Shown here one piece after another: positions 15,793 to 28,014 of a DNA stretch of 64,000 nt. Made by a program: the position numbers and the translations under genes. The notes below the pieces were generated by a model. The model saw nothing but the letters and a program-made list of their open reading frames with translations, did not search any database and was not told the DNA's origin. Numbering within the stretch: the stretch's first letter is position 1; every line of letters begins with the position of its first letter. The stretch lies in NCBI GenBank assembly GCA_018240565.1, contig JAFEFO010000009.1, forward strand, positions 1 through 64,000, in the 5' to 3' direction. This DNA is from Pseudomonadota bacterium. Lineage in GTDB: Bacteria; Pseudomonadota; Gammaproteobacteria; Xanthomonadales; Rhodanobacteraceae.

Positions 15793-16617
15793 TCAGTCTT
15801 TCTTCGGCTCCGCGGCGGCCGGCTTGGCGGCTTCCGGCTTGTCGATGCTGATGAGCGTGACGTCGAAGATCAGCGTCGCGTCCGGACCGATCTGCGGCGG
15901 ACCGTGTTCGCCATAGGCGAGCTTGGCCGGGATGAAGAACTTGTATTCCGAACCCACCGGCATCAACTGCAGGCCCTCGGTCCAGCCCGGGATCACGTTG
16001 GCCAGCGGGAACTTGGCCGGTTGGCCGCGCTTGATCGAGCTGTCGAACTCGGTGCCATCGATCTTGGTGCCGACGTAGTTCACGGTCACCGAGTCGGTCT
16101 TGACCGGCTTGGGACCCGTGCCTTCCTTGACGACTTCGTACTGCAGGCCCGACGCGGTGACCTTGACGCCCTTCTTGGCCTTGTTCTTGGCGAGGAAATC
16201 ATCGCCTTCCTTCTGGTTCTTCTCGGCTTCGGCCTTCATCTTGGCCATCTGTTCGCCGCGCAGCTTTTCCATGAAGTCCTGGCGCACGGCCAGCGCTTCG
16301 GCTTCGGTCAGCGTGGTCTTCTCGCCCTTGAGCGTGGCTTCCAGCGCCTTGACCACGACCGTGATGTCGATGTCATCCTTGATCGTGGTCAGGCCGCGAC
16401 CCACGTCCATGCCGACCATGTAGCTGTACTCGGCCTTCTTGTCGCCCTTGAACTTGGCGTCGATGGCCGCCTTGTCGACGGCAGGCGCCGCGGCAGCGGC
16501 AGGTGCCGCATGCGCCGCTGGCGCGGCAGGCTTGGTATCGGCGGCGCCGGCGGAGCCGGCGGCGAGCGCGGCGGCAACGGCGGCAGCGGTCAGGGTCTTG
16601 CTCAGAAACTTCGTCAT
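15793..16617 (-). CDS. FKBP-type peptidyl-prolyl isomerase (FkpA/Mip-like)
   Basis: This 274-residue exported isomerase or chaperone has a signal peptide (ending AGSAGA), an Ala/Pro-rich linker, an N-terminal dimerisation domain (about residues 50-150, YSYMVGMDVGRGL) and a C-terminal FKBP domain (TVNYVGTKIDGTEFDSS, VIPGWTEGLQLMPVG, LAYGEHGP). It would help fold periplasmic or outer-membrane proteins. The start at 16617 gives the signal peptide; upstream codons are antisense to the ABC-F gene. A Lys/Ala/Pro tail follows the domain. Confidence 0.92.
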   Translation of the reverse strand: MTKFLSKTLTAAAVAAALAAGSAGAADTKPAAPAAHAAPAAAAAPAVDKAAIDAKFKGDKKAEYSYMVGMDVGRGLTTIKDDIDITVVVKALEATLKGEKTTLTEAEALAVRQDFMEKLRGEQMAKMKAEAEKNQKEGDDFLAKNKAKKGVKVTASGLQYEVVKEGTGPKPVKTDSVTVNYVGTKIDGTEFDSSIKRGQPAKFPLANVIPGWTEGLQLMPVGSEYKFFIPAKLAYGEHGPPQIGPDATLIFDVTLISIDKPEAAKPAAAEPKKD

Positions 16618-16768
16618 GTGTACTCCTGGTGGAATGAAATGCCGGCGTGCGGCACGCATACGAAAATCGGCCGCGTATTGTGCGGCCACGGATCGCCGAA
16701 GGCAAACGACGGGTCTTCGACAGCGCCCTTTGCGCCGGGTTCCACTCCGGACAGGGTAAAATTCGCGC

Positions 16769-18655
16769 ATGATCCGTTTCGACCGCCTCACCCTGCGGCG
16801 TGGCCCGCACATCCTGCTGGAAAACATGGACCTGGCCCTGCATGCCGGCTGGCGCGTGGGCATCAGCGGCCGCAATGGTGCGGGCAAATCCAGCCTGCTG
16901 GCCCTTGTCGCCGGGGAGTTGGCGCCGGACGCCGGACATTTCGAGCGGCCTGCCGGCTGGGCGCTGGCATGGGTGCGGCAGGAAGTCCCGGCGCTGCAAA
17001 CCACGGCGCTGGACTATGTGCTCGACGGCGATGCGGAACTGCGCGCCATCGAACGCGATCTGGCCGCCGCCGAAGACGCGCATGACGGCATGCGCATCGC
17101 CCATCTGCACGAACGCCTGCTCGCCATCGACGGCTACGCGGCGCCGGCACGCGCAGGCGCCCTGCTGCACGGCCTGGGATTTGCGCCGGGCGATGAAGCA
17201 CGGCCCGTGGCGGAGTTTTCCGGTGGCTGGCGCATGCGCCTCAACCTCGCCCAGGCGCTGATGTGCCGGTCGGACCTGCTGTTGCTGGACGAACCCACCA
17301 ACCACCTGGACCTGGACGCCGTGCTCTGGCTGCAGGACTGGCTGGCGCATTACCCGGGAACACTGCTGCTGATTTCGCACGACCGCGAATTCCTCGATGC
17401 CGTGGTCACCCACGTGCTCGCCATCGCCGAACGTCAGGCCGATTTGTTCGCGGGCGATCTGACCGGCTTCGAACGCAAGCGCGCCGAACAGCTCGCGCAG
17501 CAATCCGCCGCTTTCGAAAAGCAGCAGCGCGAACGTGCGCACCTGCAACATTTCGTCGACCGCTTCCGCGCCAAGGCGACCAAGGCACGCCAGGCGCAAA
17601 GCCGGATCAAGGCGCTCGAACGCATGGTCGAGATCGCGCCGGTGCGCGCCGCCTCGACGATACGCTTCGAATTCCGCGAGCCGTCGCGGCTGCCCGCGCC
17701 CCTGCTCAAACTCGATGGTGCCGCCGCGGGTTACGGCGCACGTCATGTATTGGACAACGTGACGCTCGGCATCGCACCCGGCGACCGCATTGCCCTGCTT
17801 GGCGCCAACGGCGCGGGCAAATCCACGCTGGTGAAATTGCTCGCGGGCGAAATCCAACCCCTGGCGGGCGAGCGCATCGCGGCCAAGGATCTGGCCATCG
17901 GCTATTTCGCCCAGCATCAGCTCGAACAACTCGACGCCGGCGCCAGCGCGGTCGAACACCTGCTGCGCCTGAATCCCGCGCTCGGCGAAAAGGCGGCGCG
18001 CGACTTTCTCGGTGGCTTCGGCTTCGCCGGTGAGCGCGCGCTGGAAGCCGTGGAGCCATTCTCCGGTGGTGAAAAGGCGCGCCTGTGCCTGGCACTGACC
18101 GTGTTCCAGCGTCCAAACCTGCTGCTGCTGGACGAGCCGACCAATCACCTGGACCTGGACATGCGCGAAGCGCTGACCGAGGCGCTGAACGATTTCGCCG
18201 GCGCGGTAGTGCTGGTGTCGCATGATCGTGCCCTGATCCGCACCTGTTGCGACACCCTGCTGCATGTCGGCGGCGGGCGCATCCTGCCCTACTCCGGCGA
18301 CCTCGACGATTACGCGCGGCAAGTCTTGCGCGCCGCCAAATCGGATCCTGCGCCCGCTTCAAAACCGCCCAAGGCGGACAATATGCGTAGCAATGACCGG
18401 CGCGATCGCGCCGATGATCGCGCCAAGCTGGCGCCCTTGCGCAAGCAGGTACAGGCGCTGGAAAAACGCATGGCCAAAACCGAAGACGCCAAGCGCGCGG
18501 CCGACGCGGCGTTGGCCGATCCTGCGCTGTATTCAGGCAACCATTCCGCGCGGGCACAGGAACTGACGGAGCAGGCGCACGCCCTCGCCAAGGAGCTTGC
18601 CGAACTGGAAACGCAATGGCTGGTGGCGAACGAGGCGTTGGAACGCACGACATGA
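16769..18655 (+). CDS. ABC-F family ATPase (YheS-like)
   Basis: This 628-residue soluble protein has two ATP-binding domains and no membrane segments. Domain 1 shows GRNGAGKSS, FSGGWRMRL and LLLDEPTNHLDLD. Domain 2 shows GANGAGKST, FSGGEKARL and a second LLLDEPTNHLDLD. A charged interdomain linker and a C-terminal coiled coil (about residues 540-628) complete the fold. ABC-F proteins act on the ribosome. A TAAAAT box at 16757-16762 lies only six bases before the ATG, so the transcript may be nearly leaderless. Confidence 0.92.
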   Translation: MIRFDRLTLRRGPHILLENMDLALHAGWRVGISGRNGAGKSSLLALVAGELAPDAGHFERPAGWALAWVRQEVPALQTTALDYVLDGDAELRAIERDLAAAEDAHDGMRIAHLHERLLAIDGYAAPARAGALLHGLGFAPGDEARPVAEFSGGWRMRLNLAQALMCRSDLLLLDEPTNHLDLDAVLWLQDWLAHYPGTLLLISHDREFLDAVVTHVLAIAERQADLFAGDLTGFERKRAEQLAQQSAAFEKQQRERAHLQHFVDRFRAKATKARQAQSRIKALERMVEIAPVRAASTIRFEFREPSRLPAPLLKLDGAAAGYGARHVLDNVTLGIAPGDRIALLGANGAGKSTLVKLLAGEIQPLAGERIAAKDLAIGYFAQHQLEQLDAGASAVEHLLRLNPALGEKAARDFLGGFGFAGERALEAVEPFSGGEKARLCLALTVFQRPNLLLLDEPTNHLDLDMREALTEALNDFAGAVVLVSHDRALIRTCCDTLLHVGGGRILPYSGDLDDYARQVLRAAKSDPAPASKPPKADNMRSNDRRDRADDRAKLAPLRKQVQALEKRMAKTEDAKRAADAALADPALYSGNHSARAQELTEQAHALAKELAELETQWLVANEALERTT

Positions 18656-18754
18656 CCCGGCCGCAAGGAATGCTCAATACCTCTATGTTTTCATAGATTT
18701 TCTTGAGTCTAGTCACCCGTTCCTTGCCCCTCCAAACTTTTTTGCGATCGCTGC

Positions 18755-18794
18755 TTGACAAGTCTCGACTTTGTGTTATACTTACATACAACAC
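18755..18794 (+). promoter_or_regulatory. Promoter with overlapping GntR-type palindromic operator
   Basis: TTGACA (18755-18760), a 16-bp spacer and TATACT (18777-18782) form a strong promoter. Over the -10 lies a 22-bp dyad at 18773-18794 with outer arms GTGTT and AACAC and inner matching TA steps. Its place before a YtrA-type GntR operon suggests autorepression. Confidence 0.75.
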
Positions 18795-18825
18795 TAGAAC
18801 GACAGTTCACCGAGAGGAGCCCACC

Positions 18826-19212
18826 ATGAACCTGCAAGCCCTGCTGATCCGCGCCACCGTTTCGATCGCAGCCGCCACGGCCCTGGCAGCCGGCATCGCG
18901 CTCGATTACGTCAAGCCCGCTGCGGCAGTCGCCGCGCCAATCCAGTCCCCCAAGCCGGCAATCCGTGCCGCATCCGCCAACGCCATCGCCGACAAGCCCG
19001 TCGTGTTGCCGACGATCCACGTGCGCGCCTCGCTGGCACAACGCGCGGCTGCCGAGCAGTCCACGCCGACCACGGCTTCGGGCATGGCCGTGCCGGCCGT
19101 GCTTGAAGTGGAGGTGTCAACGCCGGCGACCCGGCCGCTTTCCGGCCTGCGCACGGACATGCCCTACTATTCCTTCGGCAAGAGCCTGCCGCGGATCGGC
19201 AGCAAGGAATAA
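18826..19212 (+). CDS. Small exported protein, first gene of GntR/ABC operon
   Basis: This 128-residue protein has an N-terminal hydrophobic segment (VSIAAATALAAGIAL) that may be a signal or membrane anchor, followed by an Ala/Pro-rich low-complexity chain. No known domain is recognised. The start at 18826 is supported by GAGAGGAG at 18812-18819, downstream of the mapped promoter. The gene stops two bases before the GntR start and is therefore in the same operon. A role accessory to the exporter is only a guess. Confidence 0.65.
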   Translation: MNLQALLIRATVSIAAATALAAGIALDYVKPAAAVAAPIQSPKPAIRAASANAIADKPVVLPTIHVRASLAQRAAAEQSTPTTASGMAVPAVLEVEVSTPATRPLSGLRTDMPYYSFGKSLPRIGSKE

Positions 19213-19214
19213 GC

Positions 19215-19582
19215 ATGAGCATGACCTGGAACGACAACGCGCCGATCTATCGCCAACTGCGCGACCGCGTGGTGGCGATGATCCTGGACGGCGTGCTCAA
19301 ACCCGGCGACGCCCTGCCCTCGGTGAGGCAGGTCGCCGCCGACTTCCAACTCAATCCGATCACCGTATCCAAGGGCTACCAGGAACTGGTGGATGAAAAT
19401 CTCGTGGAAAAACGCAGGGGGCTGGGCATGTACGTAAGCGAAGGCGCACGCGCGGCGCTGATGAAATCCGAACGCGAACGTTTCCTGAAAGAAGAATGGC
19501 CCGCCTTGTTCGCGCGCATCGCGCGCATGAACCTGGACCTGGAAACCTTGATCAAGAACGCTCAACCCACGGGAGAAAAATC

Positions 19583-19586
<4 letters not shown>
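19215..19586 (+). CDS. GntR family regulator, YtrA subfamily
   Basis: This 123-residue repressor has a winged helix-turn-helix (IYRQLRDRVVAMILDG, LPSVRQVAADFQLNPITV, RGLGMYV) and only a short C-terminal helix, the hallmark of the YtrA subgroup. Such proteins usually repress the ABC exporter operon in which they lie. Its stop overlaps the ATG of the ATPase gene (ATGA). The palindrome at 18773-18794 is the probable target. Confidence 0.92.
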
Positions 19587-20436
<850 letters not shown>

Positions 20437-20440
<4 letters not shown>

Positions 20441-21447
20441 GCCAGAACAGCATGAACACGATCACTCCGACCGGCAAATTCGCGTGGCAGGTCCGGCGCG
20501 AATTCTGGGAACACCGCGGCGGCTTCCTGTGGACGCCGCTGATCATCGCTTGCGTGATGCTGGCCTTCGTCGCGATGGGCCTGATCACCGCCGAGCTGAC
20601 CGCGCGCCAGCACGGTTTCACCATGAACGGCATCCAGATCGATCAACTTACCAGTCACCTGGATGCCGCGCAGATGGCGAAGTTCCAGGGCTCGATGGAC
20701 GTGGGCCTGATCACGATGGGATTCCCGATTCGCATCGCCCTGTTCGTGGTGGTGTTCTTCTACGCGCTCGGTGCGTTGTACAACGACCGCGCCGACCGCA
20801 GCGTGCTGTTCTGGAAATCGCTGCCGCTGTCGGACACGCAATCCGTGCTCGCCAAGGTTGCCGCCGGCCTGATCGTGGCGCCCGCGTTCGCGGTACTCGG
20901 CATGATCGTGCTGCAACTGGGATTCCTGCTGATCATGACCCTGTTTGCCGCGTTCCACGGCGTCAACGTCGTGCCCTACATCTGGTCGCCCACGCACCTG
21001 ATCGCCATGTGGGTCAAGCTCGCCGTGCTGATTCCGGTCAATGCGTTGTGGGCGCTGCCGACGATGGGCTGGTTGCTGCTGTGCTCGGCCTACGCGCGCT
21101 CCAAGCCGTTCCTGTGGGCGGTGATGCTGCCGGTGGTCGCCGGAGTCATCATCACGTGGATGCAGTTGATGCAGTCGTTCTCGCTGCGCAGCGGCTGGTT
21201 CTGGCAGCACATCATCGGCCGCCTGCTGCTGAGCCTGGTGCCGGAAAGCTGGATCAACCTGGACAGCCTGCGCGCGCTCGAACACGCGGGCGACGATCCG
21301 GCCGGCGCGATCGGCAACTTGTTCTCGTTTGGTGCCATCGCCGACCAGTTCACTTCGCCGAATTTCCTGATCGGCGTGGCGGTCGGCGCGGCGATGATCG
21401 CCGCTGCGATCTGGCTGCGGCGCAAGCGCGTGGAAGCCTATGCGTAG
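20437..21447 (+). CDS. ABC-2-type membrane permease
   Basis: This 336-residue polytopic inner-membrane protein has about six hydrophobic segments (e.g. TPLIIACVMLAFVAMGLI, IALFVVVFFYALGALY, LIGVAVGAAMIAAAIWL). It is the membrane partner of the upstream ATPase. A large loop lies between the first two helices. It ends with a basic tail (LRRKRVEAYA). The operon probably ends here; what follows is a gene fragment and lower-GC genes. Confidence 0.85.
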
Positions 21448-21450
21448 CCC

Positions 21451-21508
21451 GCATCGCGGTGCATGCGCACGCCGGCACGGATGCCACCGTGTCGGCGCAG
21501 GCGAGATC
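21451..21508 (+). pseudogene. Fragment resembling part of the DUF2884-like lipoprotein gene
   Basis: Bases 21451-21508 align closely with 22812-22868 inside the intact lipoprotein gene. Translations read IAVHAHAGTDATVSAQA here and IAVHAHAGADAIVTARG there. There is no start codon or signal peptide. It looks like a duplicated scrap left when the two membrane-protein genes entered the locus. Confidence 0.5.
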
Positions 21509-21536
21509 GCATCAGGCCAGGCAACGGAGTTTTTCC

Positions 21537-22223
21537 ATGACCGATGAAGACAAGGCCAGCCGTTTGGCTGGCGCCATTTACCTCGCCGTAGTCGTGACCG
21601 GCTTGTTCAGCCTTGTCTATGTGCCTTCCCGGATCAGCGTTTCCGGCGACGCCCATGCAACCATCAACAACATCGTCACACACGGCTTCTTGTTTCGTGC
21701 CGGCATTGCGGCCTTTCTGATCAAGCAAGTCGCGTTTCTGCTCCTGCCACTCGCATTGTTCAAATTGCTGCGTCCGGTTCACCAAGGCATGGCGCTCATC
21801 ATGGTCGCGCTCGCCGTTGCCAGCGTTCCCATCGCATTGGTCAGCCTGGCCAACCGACTTGATGCGCTGGACATCCTCAGTGGCGCATACAGCCAGGCAC
21901 TCTCACCAATCCAGCTTGAATCACAAGCCATGCTGTCCCTCAACGCTTACGGCAATGGCCTGCTTGTCACAACCCTTTTTTGGGGGCTTTGGCTGCTCCC
22001 CTTCGGATATTTGGTCATACGATCCGGGTTCCTGCCCAAGGTCCTTGGCTTATTCCTGATTCTCGGTGGCCTTGGCTATGTGACACAGGTCTTCTGGCAA
22101 GTGCTCATCCCAAGCGTCAGCTTCCCGGATTTCATCCTGTTTCCGGCCGCCGTTGGCGAAATTGGCATTTGCCTGTGGCTTCTCCTGGCAGGCGTGCGCA
22201 AACGCCAGCCAAGCGTTTCCTGA
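21537..22223 (+). CDS. DUF4386 family membrane protein
   Basis: This 228-residue protein has six predicted membrane segments (AIYLAVVVTGLFSLVY, AFLIKQVAFLLLPLALF, MALIMVALAVASVPIALV, others near the end). It carries the family features ASRLAGAIYL at the start and LPKVLGLFLILGGLGY near the fifth helix. Function is unknown. Codon use and base composition look lower in GC than the flanking ABC operon, suggesting acquisition. A GGAG ribosome site precedes the ATG. Confidence 0.8.
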   Translation: MTDEDKASRLAGAIYLAVVVTGLFSLVYVPSRISVSGDAHATINNIVTHGFLFRAGIAAFLIKQVAFLLLPLALFKLLRPVHQGMALIMVALAVASVPIALVSLANRLDALDILSGAYSQALSPIQLESQAMLSLNAYGNGLLVTTLFWGLWLLPFGYLVIRSGFLPKVLGLFLILGGLGYVTQVFWQVLIPSVSFPDFILFPAAVGEIGICLWLLLAGVRKRQPSVS

Positions 22224-22268
22224 CCATTCGCCCGAACGGACGCCCCAACCATCCGAGACAGGAACCCA

Positions 22269-22685
22269 ATGGATACTGCATTCCTCGACGATTTGAAGAT
22301 TCATGTGCGAATCAAGCTGTCTGCACTCTGGGCCACATTGATGTTTTGCTACATCTACGGCGACTACTTCGGCCTTTACGTTCCTGGAAAACTAACCGGA
22401 ATCATCGCCGGCAATGGACCGGTTGGCCCGGTGAGCCAGAATACCCTGGTCGCCACCGCGATCATGCTGGCGGTCCCGGGCATCATGGTTTTTCTTTCGC
22501 TTGTTTTGCCGCCGAGATTGACCCGCTGGCTGAACATCATTCTGGCTGCCGTCTACATCGGCATCATGACCCTGACAATGCCTGGAGCATGGTCGTTCTA
22601 TCTGCTTTTGGGCGGCTTGGAGATCGCAATCGGATTACTGACCATCTGGTATGCGTGGACCTGGCCAAAGCGAGTCCATGCATAA
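22269..22685 (+). CDS. DUF6326-like small membrane protein
   Basis: This 138-residue protein has four hydrophobic helices (LSALWATLMFCYIYGDYFGL, TLVATAIMLAVPGIMVFLSL, LNIILAAVYIGIMTL, YLLLGGLEIAIGLLTIWYAW). The VRIKLSALWATLMFCYIYGD start is characteristic of DUF6326. Function is unknown. It lies 45 bp after the DUF4386 gene, with similar composition, and probably shares its origin. Confidence 0.75.
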   Translation: MDTAFLDDLKIHVRIKLSALWATLMFCYIYGDYFGLYVPGKLTGIIAGNGPVGPVSQNTLVATAIMLAVPGIMVFLSLVLPPRLTRWLNIILAAVYIGIMTLTMPGAWSFYLLLGGLEIAIGLLTIWYAWTWPKRVHA

Positions 22686-22703
22686 TCGAATGAGGAATCG
22701 ACC

Positions 22704-23225
22704 ATGATCCGGATGAAGGCCATTTGCATCGCCACGATATCCGTCGCCGCGGCCGGCTGCGCCGATCACGGCGACTCGGTATTCCAGCACCTGAGCGTGC
22801 TCGACGACACGCACATCGCCGTGCATGCGCATGCCGGCGCGGATGCCATCGTGACAGCACGGGGCGAGCTCGTGATCGACGGAAAACCAGTACCGCTTAA
22901 TTCCGCGCAGTCGAAAATCGTCGCGCTCTATTTCGCGAGCGCGATCGCGCTGCGCAGCGACGCGGTGAAAACCGGCGCCGCCGGTGCCGCCACCGCGGCG
23001 ACGGCGATCGCCAGCGTTGCTTCTGGCCTGGCCTCTGGCGACACCGATTCGATTGACGCGAAGGTGAACGCCAGCGCGGCGAAAGTGGACGCCGCCGCGA
23101 ACAAGGTCTGCACTGACCTGCAGGCGTTGCAAAAGGCGCAAGACGACCTGGCCGCCGCGCTGCCGCAGTTCAAGCCCTACGCGACAATCGCCGCGCACGA
23201 AGTGGACGATTGCACATCCGCCTGA
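22704..23225 (+). CDS. DUF2884/YggN-like periplasmic lipoprotein
   Basis: This 173-residue protein has a signal ending SVAAAGC, a likely lipobox, and a domain with GELVIDGKPVPLNSAQ that resembles the YggN/DUF2884 family. The C-terminal half is Ala/Asp-rich and helical. Function is unknown. The GAGGAA ribosome site supports the start. A piece of this gene is duplicated at 21451-21508, just after the permease gene, so it may once have followed that gene directly. Confidence 0.65.
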   Translation: MIRMKAICIATISVAAAGCADHGDSVFQHLSVLDDTHIAVHAHAGADAIVTARGELVIDGKPVPLNSAQSKIVALYFASAIALRSDAVKTGAAGAATAATAIASVASGLASGDTDSIDAKVNASAAKVDAAANKVCTDLQALQKAQDDLAAALPQFKPYATIAAHEVDDCTSA

Positions 23226-23235
23226 GCACACCGAC

Positions 23236-23260
23236 GCGGGCAGCGATGGCCGCTGCCCGC
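23236..23260. terminator. Hairpin between convergent genes
   Basis: GCGGGCAGCG (23236-23245) and CGCTGCCCGC (23251-23260) form a perfect 10-bp stem with a 5-base loop. There is no good T-run on either side, so efficiency as an intrinsic terminator is uncertain. Confidence 0.55.
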
Positions 23261-23270
23261 TCTGGATCGG

Positions 23271-24407
23271 TCACTTGATCGTGTCGGAAAGCACCTTGTA
23301 CGCATTGCCGCCCTGCTTCTGCAGGCCGATCTGGCCGAGATCGAGCGTGCCGACCAGCCAGTAGCGCGTGAATTGCCCGCCCGCGCGGCGTACCACCAGG
23401 GCCGCACCTTCGCCGGAATAAATCACGTCGCCTTGGCGCAGCTCCACCGGCTTGAGGCTGTCGGTGACGTCGCGGCCTTCGGCATACTGATCCTGCAATG
23501 ACGTGCGCGCCGCCGAACCCGCGGCTGGAATCGCTGCGGCAAGCGTGCCGCCACTGCGCGTGCGCAACACCGGCGCCGCGCCCGCGTCGATCGGACGCAC
23601 CACCTTGTAGCGGCCTTCGCCGTTGGGCGCCAGTTCGATGCGATCCAGGTTCAGCTCGCCCTGCAACCAGTAGAACTGCAGGCGCGAGCTGCCGCGGCGC
23701 ACCACACCGCGCAAATCGCCATTCACGTAAACCACGTCGCCGGCGAGCAGCTGGCCGACCTGCAAGTCGCCTTCGGCGGGGCGGCCACCGTTGAGATTCT
23801 TCAACATGCCGTCGCGCATCGCCGCGCGCTTGTCGGCAGCGGCTTTTTCCGCCGCCGCCTTGTCCGCGGCAGCCTTCGCGGCAGCGGCTTTTTCCGCCGC
23901 CAGCTTGTCCGCTGCGGCTTTCTCCGCTGCCGCCTTTTCCGCAGCGGCCTTCTCGGCAGCCGCCTTGGCCGCCGCCGCTTGCGCCGCCGCGCGCGCTGCC
24001 GCCGCCTGTTCCGCCGCCATTTTTTCCTGCGTGGCCTTTTCCTCGGCCGCTTTCTGCGCGGCTGCCCGTTCCGCCGCCAACTTGGCCGCCTGCTCATCGG
24101 CGCTCGGTGCCGCCGCCTTTGCCGGCTCGACATCCACCAGCTTGACCAGTACGTTCTCGAAGAAGCCGTTGTTGGCCTTGATCACGACGCCAGCCGCGCC
24201 CGCATGCAGCTTGGCGGCCACCTTGGCCTGCCAATAGTCCGGCGCGGTGACTTGCAATGCCTTGCCCGCCGTCTCTGCCTGCTGGGCGATGGCCGCGAGT
24301 TTCGCGTCGCCGGCGCCGGAGAGGAAGTCCTTGCCGCTGACATCCACCTGTTGCGCGAACGCCGAGCCGGCGAACAGCACGGCCACCAGTAACAAGAATC
24401 GTTGCAT
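23271..24407 (-). CDS. Exported alanine-rich coiled-coil protein
   Basis: This 378-residue protein has a signal peptide (LLLVAVLFAGSAFA) and a short N-terminal domain. A long Ala/Lys/Glu helix follows, built of KAAAEKAAA-type repeats (about residues 110-205). Two similar C-terminal modules end it (GDVVYVNGDLRGVVRRG...YWLQGELNLDRI and GDVIYSGEGAALVVRRAG...YWLVGTLDLGQI). The start at 24407 is chosen because GGAG lies six bases upstream, while the ATG at 24413 directly abuts it. The function is unknown. The repeat resembles TolA-type linkers, but there is no TolA domain. Confidence 0.75.
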   Translation of the reverse strand: MQRFLLLVAVLFAGSAFAQQVDVSGKDFLSGAGDAKLAAIAQQAETAGKALQVTAPDYWQAKVAAKLHAGAAGVVIKANNGFFENVLVKLVDVEPAKAAAPSADEQAAKLAAERAAAQKAAEEKATQEKMAAEQAAAARAAAQAAAAKAAAEKAAAEKAAAEKAAADKLAAEKAAAAKAAADKAAAEKAAADKRAAMRDGMLKNLNGGRPAEGDLQVGQLLAGDVVYVNGDLRGVVRRGSSRLQFYWLQGELNLDRIELAPNGEGRYKVVRPIDAGAAPVLRTRSGGTLAAAIPAAGSAARTSLQDQYAEGRDVTDSLKPVELRQGDVIYSGEGAALVVRRAGGQFTRYWLVGTLDLGQIGLQKQGGNAYKVLSDTIK

Positions 24408-24483
24408 GTTCATCTCCAAGACCACCCTGTTGATCTGTTCATTGTCTTTGACGCGGGCTCGACGGCATGTGCCGTTCGGCACA

Positions 24484-25878
<1,395 letters not shown>

Positions 25879-25902
25879 CGAAAAACTCCATCAAACCGGT
25901 GA

Positions 25903-27348
<1,446 letters not shown>

Positions 27349-27365
27349 TCTTGGCGGATTAGCGG

Positions 27366-27704
27366 TTACATCGCCACTTCGTGCCTGACAGCGCGTTCGA
27401 CCAGTGCGTTCAGCGAGATGCCATCAGCAGCCGCAGCCGCAGCAGCACGCGCATGCAATTCCGAGGGCAGTCGCACATTGAACTTGCCCGAGGCCACCTT
27501 GCGCACCGGCAGGTCGTGTTTTTCGGCAGTTTCGACGAAGTACCGCAGCGACGCGCGAAATTCGCGGCGCAACTCAGCTGGCGTGCTCCCGTAAAAATCA
27601 GCGCTGCCGTTCAGGCCCTGGATTTCGCCACGGAACTGATCGGTTTCCGGGTTGTAGCGGATAACGGCGGTGAAACCGTCAACGTTCATCGTGTTCTCGA
27701 TCAT
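27366..27704 (-). CDS. hicB: HicB family antitoxin
   Basis: This 112-residue protein has the partial RNase-H-like HicB fold (FTAVIRYNPETDQFRGEIQGL, STPAELRREFRASLRYFVE) and a ribbon-helix-helix DNA-binding end (KFNVRLPSELHARAAAAA, GISLNALVERAV). It would neutralise HicA and repress the operon. Its start overlaps the hicA stop by the ATGA arrangement, with the toxin gene first, the usual hicAB order. Confidence 0.92.
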   Translation of the reverse strand: MIENTMNVDGFTAVIRYNPETDQFRGEIQGLNGSADFYGSTPAELRREFRASLRYFVETAEKHDLPVRKVASGKFNVRLPSELHARAAAAAAADGISLNALVERAVRHEVAM

Positions 27705-27958
27705 GGTCGCACTCCATTGATTGCCAGCCAGTCGCGCAACGAGGCTACCGCGCCCTTGTCCATTGTCGGCGAAGGATGCGGTTTGTGCAGCACGCGCACC
27801 TGGCCGAACAACACGACACCGATGCGAGAACCCTCGCGATTCGTCTCCACGCTTGCACCCAGGTCGCGCAACAAAGCCATTGCGTCATCAAAACGGACGC
27901 CGCCGGATACCGGATGCTTGAACAGCAGGGCCAGGGTCTTGGCGTGTTTGCGCTTCAT
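27701..27958 (-). CDS. hicA: HicA family mRNA interferase toxin
   Basis: This 85-residue protein has the dsRBD-like HicA fold, with the conserved RREGSR-like NREGSRIGVVLFG strand and the catalytic His in VLHKPHPSPTMDKGAVASLR. It would cleave mRNA independently of the ribosome until bound by HicB. Both catalytic and hydrophobic positions are intact, so the pair looks functional. Its start may lie at or close to the transcription start. Confidence 0.9.
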   Translation of the reverse strand: MKRKHAKTLALLFKHPVSGGVRFDDAMALLRDLGASVETNREGSRIGVVLFGQVRVLHKPHPSPTMDKGAVASLRDWLAINGVRP

Positions 27959-27965
27959 TCAAGCA

Positions 27966-27996
27966 TGGTACCAAATACTGGTACCGACAGCAAATA
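27966..27996 (-). promoter_or_regulatory. hicAB promoter with repeated TGGTACC operator
   Basis: TGGTACC occurs at 27966-27972 and 27979-27985 (13-bp step); each core GGTACC is itself palindromic. On the minus strand TTGCTG, a 17-bp spacer and TACCAT form a fair promoter in which the -10 is part of the first repeat. The start codon is at about +1, suggesting a leaderless or very short leader. Confidence 0.5.
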
Positions 27997-28014
27997 ACAG
28001 AGGTTTCGCAACCG

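Noticed and set aside
14231..15916. A 561-codon plus-strand open frame
   Set aside because: It is antisense to the UDP-glucose dehydrogenase gene, which has all catalytic motifs.
16373..18322. A 649-codon minus-strand open frame
   Set aside because: It is antisense to the ABC-F gene with its two complete nucleotide-binding domains.
23790..24120. Repeat array or CRISPR-like structure
   Set aside because: The periodicity is from codons of an Ala/Lys/Glu-rich helical protein, without constant repeats and unique spacers.
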